From NCBI GenBank assembly GCA_900552295.1, contig URZB01000073.1:1-7423 (forward strand): DNA of 7,423 nucleotides. Reading direction: 5' to 3'. Position numbers and translations under genes: made by a program. Below are positions 6,206-7,423 of this stretch, in pieces. Below the pieces are notes generated by a model. It was not told the DNA's origin, ran no database searches, and worked only from the letters and a program-made list of their open reading frames with translations. Each line of letters starts with the position of its first letter. The stretch's first letter is position 1. Source of the DNA: an uncultured Collinsella sp. (GTDB lineage Bacteria; Actinomycetota; Coriobacteriia; Coriobacteriales; Coriobacteriaceae).

Positions 6206-7344
6206 ATGCCCCAGCAGCGTAAGTTCTTCCCCGGCTGGCTCGTGGTGGCCTCCGGCTTCGTGATCATGGCCACGTGTTGGGCTCGCTCACCGTTATCGCT
6301 ACCTCGGCGGTGCTTGCTGGCATGAGCTTTGTGGGTGAGCTTTGGCAGGTCTATGTGCTCTTTGCTGTTTCGGGCTGCTTTGCTGTGGCCTCGACCCGTC
6401 TGCTCATTAGCCTGGTGACCGCCAACTGGTTTACCGCCAAGCGAGGCCTTGCCATCTCCATCGCACTTTCGGGCTCGGGCTTTGGCGGCGCTATTCTGTC
6501 TCCCATCGTGAGCTCGCTTATCGTGAGTGTGGGCTGGCGCTCTGCGTTCCTGGTACTCGCTGCCGTCTGCATGGTGGCGGCACTGCCCATCACGGCCTAC
6601 TCCTTCCGCACTAAGCCTTCCGAGATCGGCCTTAAGCCGCTCGGCGAGAACCCGGGCGATCCGTCCGTCTCGACGGCTGGCGACAAGGACGAGCACACGG
6701 CGCCCGAGGTTAGCGTCGGCTGGTCTCGCATCAAGAAGAGCCCGGCGTTTTGGCTGCTTGTCGTCGCCTTCCTCTTTATGGGTCTCGTTAACGGCGCCAT
6801 CTTGCCCAACCAAGTCACCAACATGACGAGCGTTACCGTCAACGGCGCCAAGATCGTCACGGGCGGTCATGATCCCATGTGGGCGGGCACTGTGCTTTCG
6901 GCCTATATGGTCACCGTCGTTATCGCCAAGATTTCGCTCGGTGCGATTTATGACCGCTTTGGCCTGCGCTTTGGCAATATCCTTGGCTCCGTTGCGTGCA
7001 TTATCGCCTGCGTGGCGCTGTGCTTCCCGACGACGGACCTCGGTCCTATTGTCGCCGCTGTGAGCTTTGGTATCGGAACGTGTATGGGCACCATCACGCC
7101 TACCATCGCCGCGTCCAAGCAGTTTGGCATGGCCGACCTCGGCAAGGTCACGGGCACCATCACCTCGCTCGAGATGGTCGGCGGCACCGTGGGCGCCATT
7201 GTCTCGGGCGTGCTGTTCGACGCCACGGGCTCCTTTGCGAGCACCTGGATCGTGTGCTTGGCGTGCTCCGTGGTCATGCTCGTGTTCCTGCTGGTATCCG
7301 AGCCCATCGCCGCCAAGCTGCGCGCGAGCGTGGCGGGGGAGTAG
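6206..7344 (+). pseudogene. MFS transporter, internally deleted and frameshifted
   Basis: The ATG at 6206 has AAGGAG (6196-6201) four bases upstream and encodes MPQQRKFFPGWLVVASGFVI..., a typical start of OFA-like major facilitator carriers covering most of helix 1. This frame ends at TGA 6323-6325 (39 codons). From about 6274 the rest of the carrier continues in the -1 frame to TAG 7344: helix 3 (VLGSLTVIATSAVLAG), helix 4, helix 5 with GSGFGGAILSP, helix 6, a hydrophilic central loop (about 6606-6745), then helices 7-12 with the motif-A-like GAIYDRFGLR (about 6940-6969). The end of helix 1, helix 2 and the first motif A loop, roughly 45-60 residues, are absent at the junction, so a simple frameshift does not explain it. 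GTG 6274 or ATG 6322 could start a shortened protein, but neither has a convincing ribosome binding site. The substrate is unknown; monocarboxylate-type solutes are typical of OFA-like carriers. Confidence 0.75.
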
Positions 7345-7423
7345 GCGTTCGTCGCTCTTTTCTGTTCGTCCCGTTCTGTCCGTGGCCGCCTTGGAAGCCG
7401 AATGGATGCTCGTACCATCATTC

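Noticed and set aside
6274..6340. Programmed -1 ribosomal frameshift in the transporter
   Set aside because: No slippery heptamer or downstream structure stands out, and a frame change alone would not restore the missing helix 2 and motif A loop.
7391..7423. ATG at 7402 (MDARTII) or 7406 open to the window end, and a TTGGAA-N16-TACCAT promoter-like match
   Set aside because: Too few codons, only a weak GGA upstream, and the promoter match overlaps the same bases; neither can be supported within this window.

Overview
The window is moderately GC-rich and all its genes lie on the + strand with short gaps, strong Shine-Dalgarno sites and U-tailed hairpins. Gene content (tandem YhgE/Pip membrane proteins, an EamA permease, an M20D amidohydrolase, an MFS carrier) and codon choice suggest a Gram-positive gut anaerobe, most likely a coriobacterium such as Collinsella. 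That placement is an inference from style and content, as no marker gene is present.

Region 1 (1-3616): two consecutive YhgE/Pip-type membrane proteins. The first is cut by the left edge of the window and keeps only its C-terminal membrane domain plus an unusual extension with two more membrane helices and a polar tail. The second is complete (729 aa). They are joined stop-to-start with a perfect anti-16S Shine-Dalgarno, so they are almost certainly one operon and probably work together. A strong intrinsic terminator at 3582-3616 ends the unit.

Region 2 (3617-4708): a single-gene unit encoding a ten-helix EamA/DMT-family permease, closed by its own GC-rich terminator.

Region 3 (4709-6082): an M20D-family amidohydrolase with all metal ligands present, preceded by a perfect 7-bp inverted repeat just upstream of its ribosome binding site.

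Region 4 (6083-7423): a 123-base intergenic region with unusually dense symmetry (a bulged terminator-like hairpin, an enclosing long-range stem, a competing alternative stem and two nearly identical CTTG-N5-CAAG dyads exactly 42 bp apart), followed by a transporter gene of the major facilitator superfamily. The transporter reading frame is broken: a good start and first helix at 6206 are in one frame, the rest is in another, and about 45-60 residues (helix 2 and the motif A loop) are missing at the junction. I read it as an internally deleted, frameshifted pseudogene. The last 79 bases hold no supported gene.

I saw no convincing undescribed multi-gene system. The points most worth a second look are the 6085-6180 element, the transporter deletion and the asymmetric YhgE pair.
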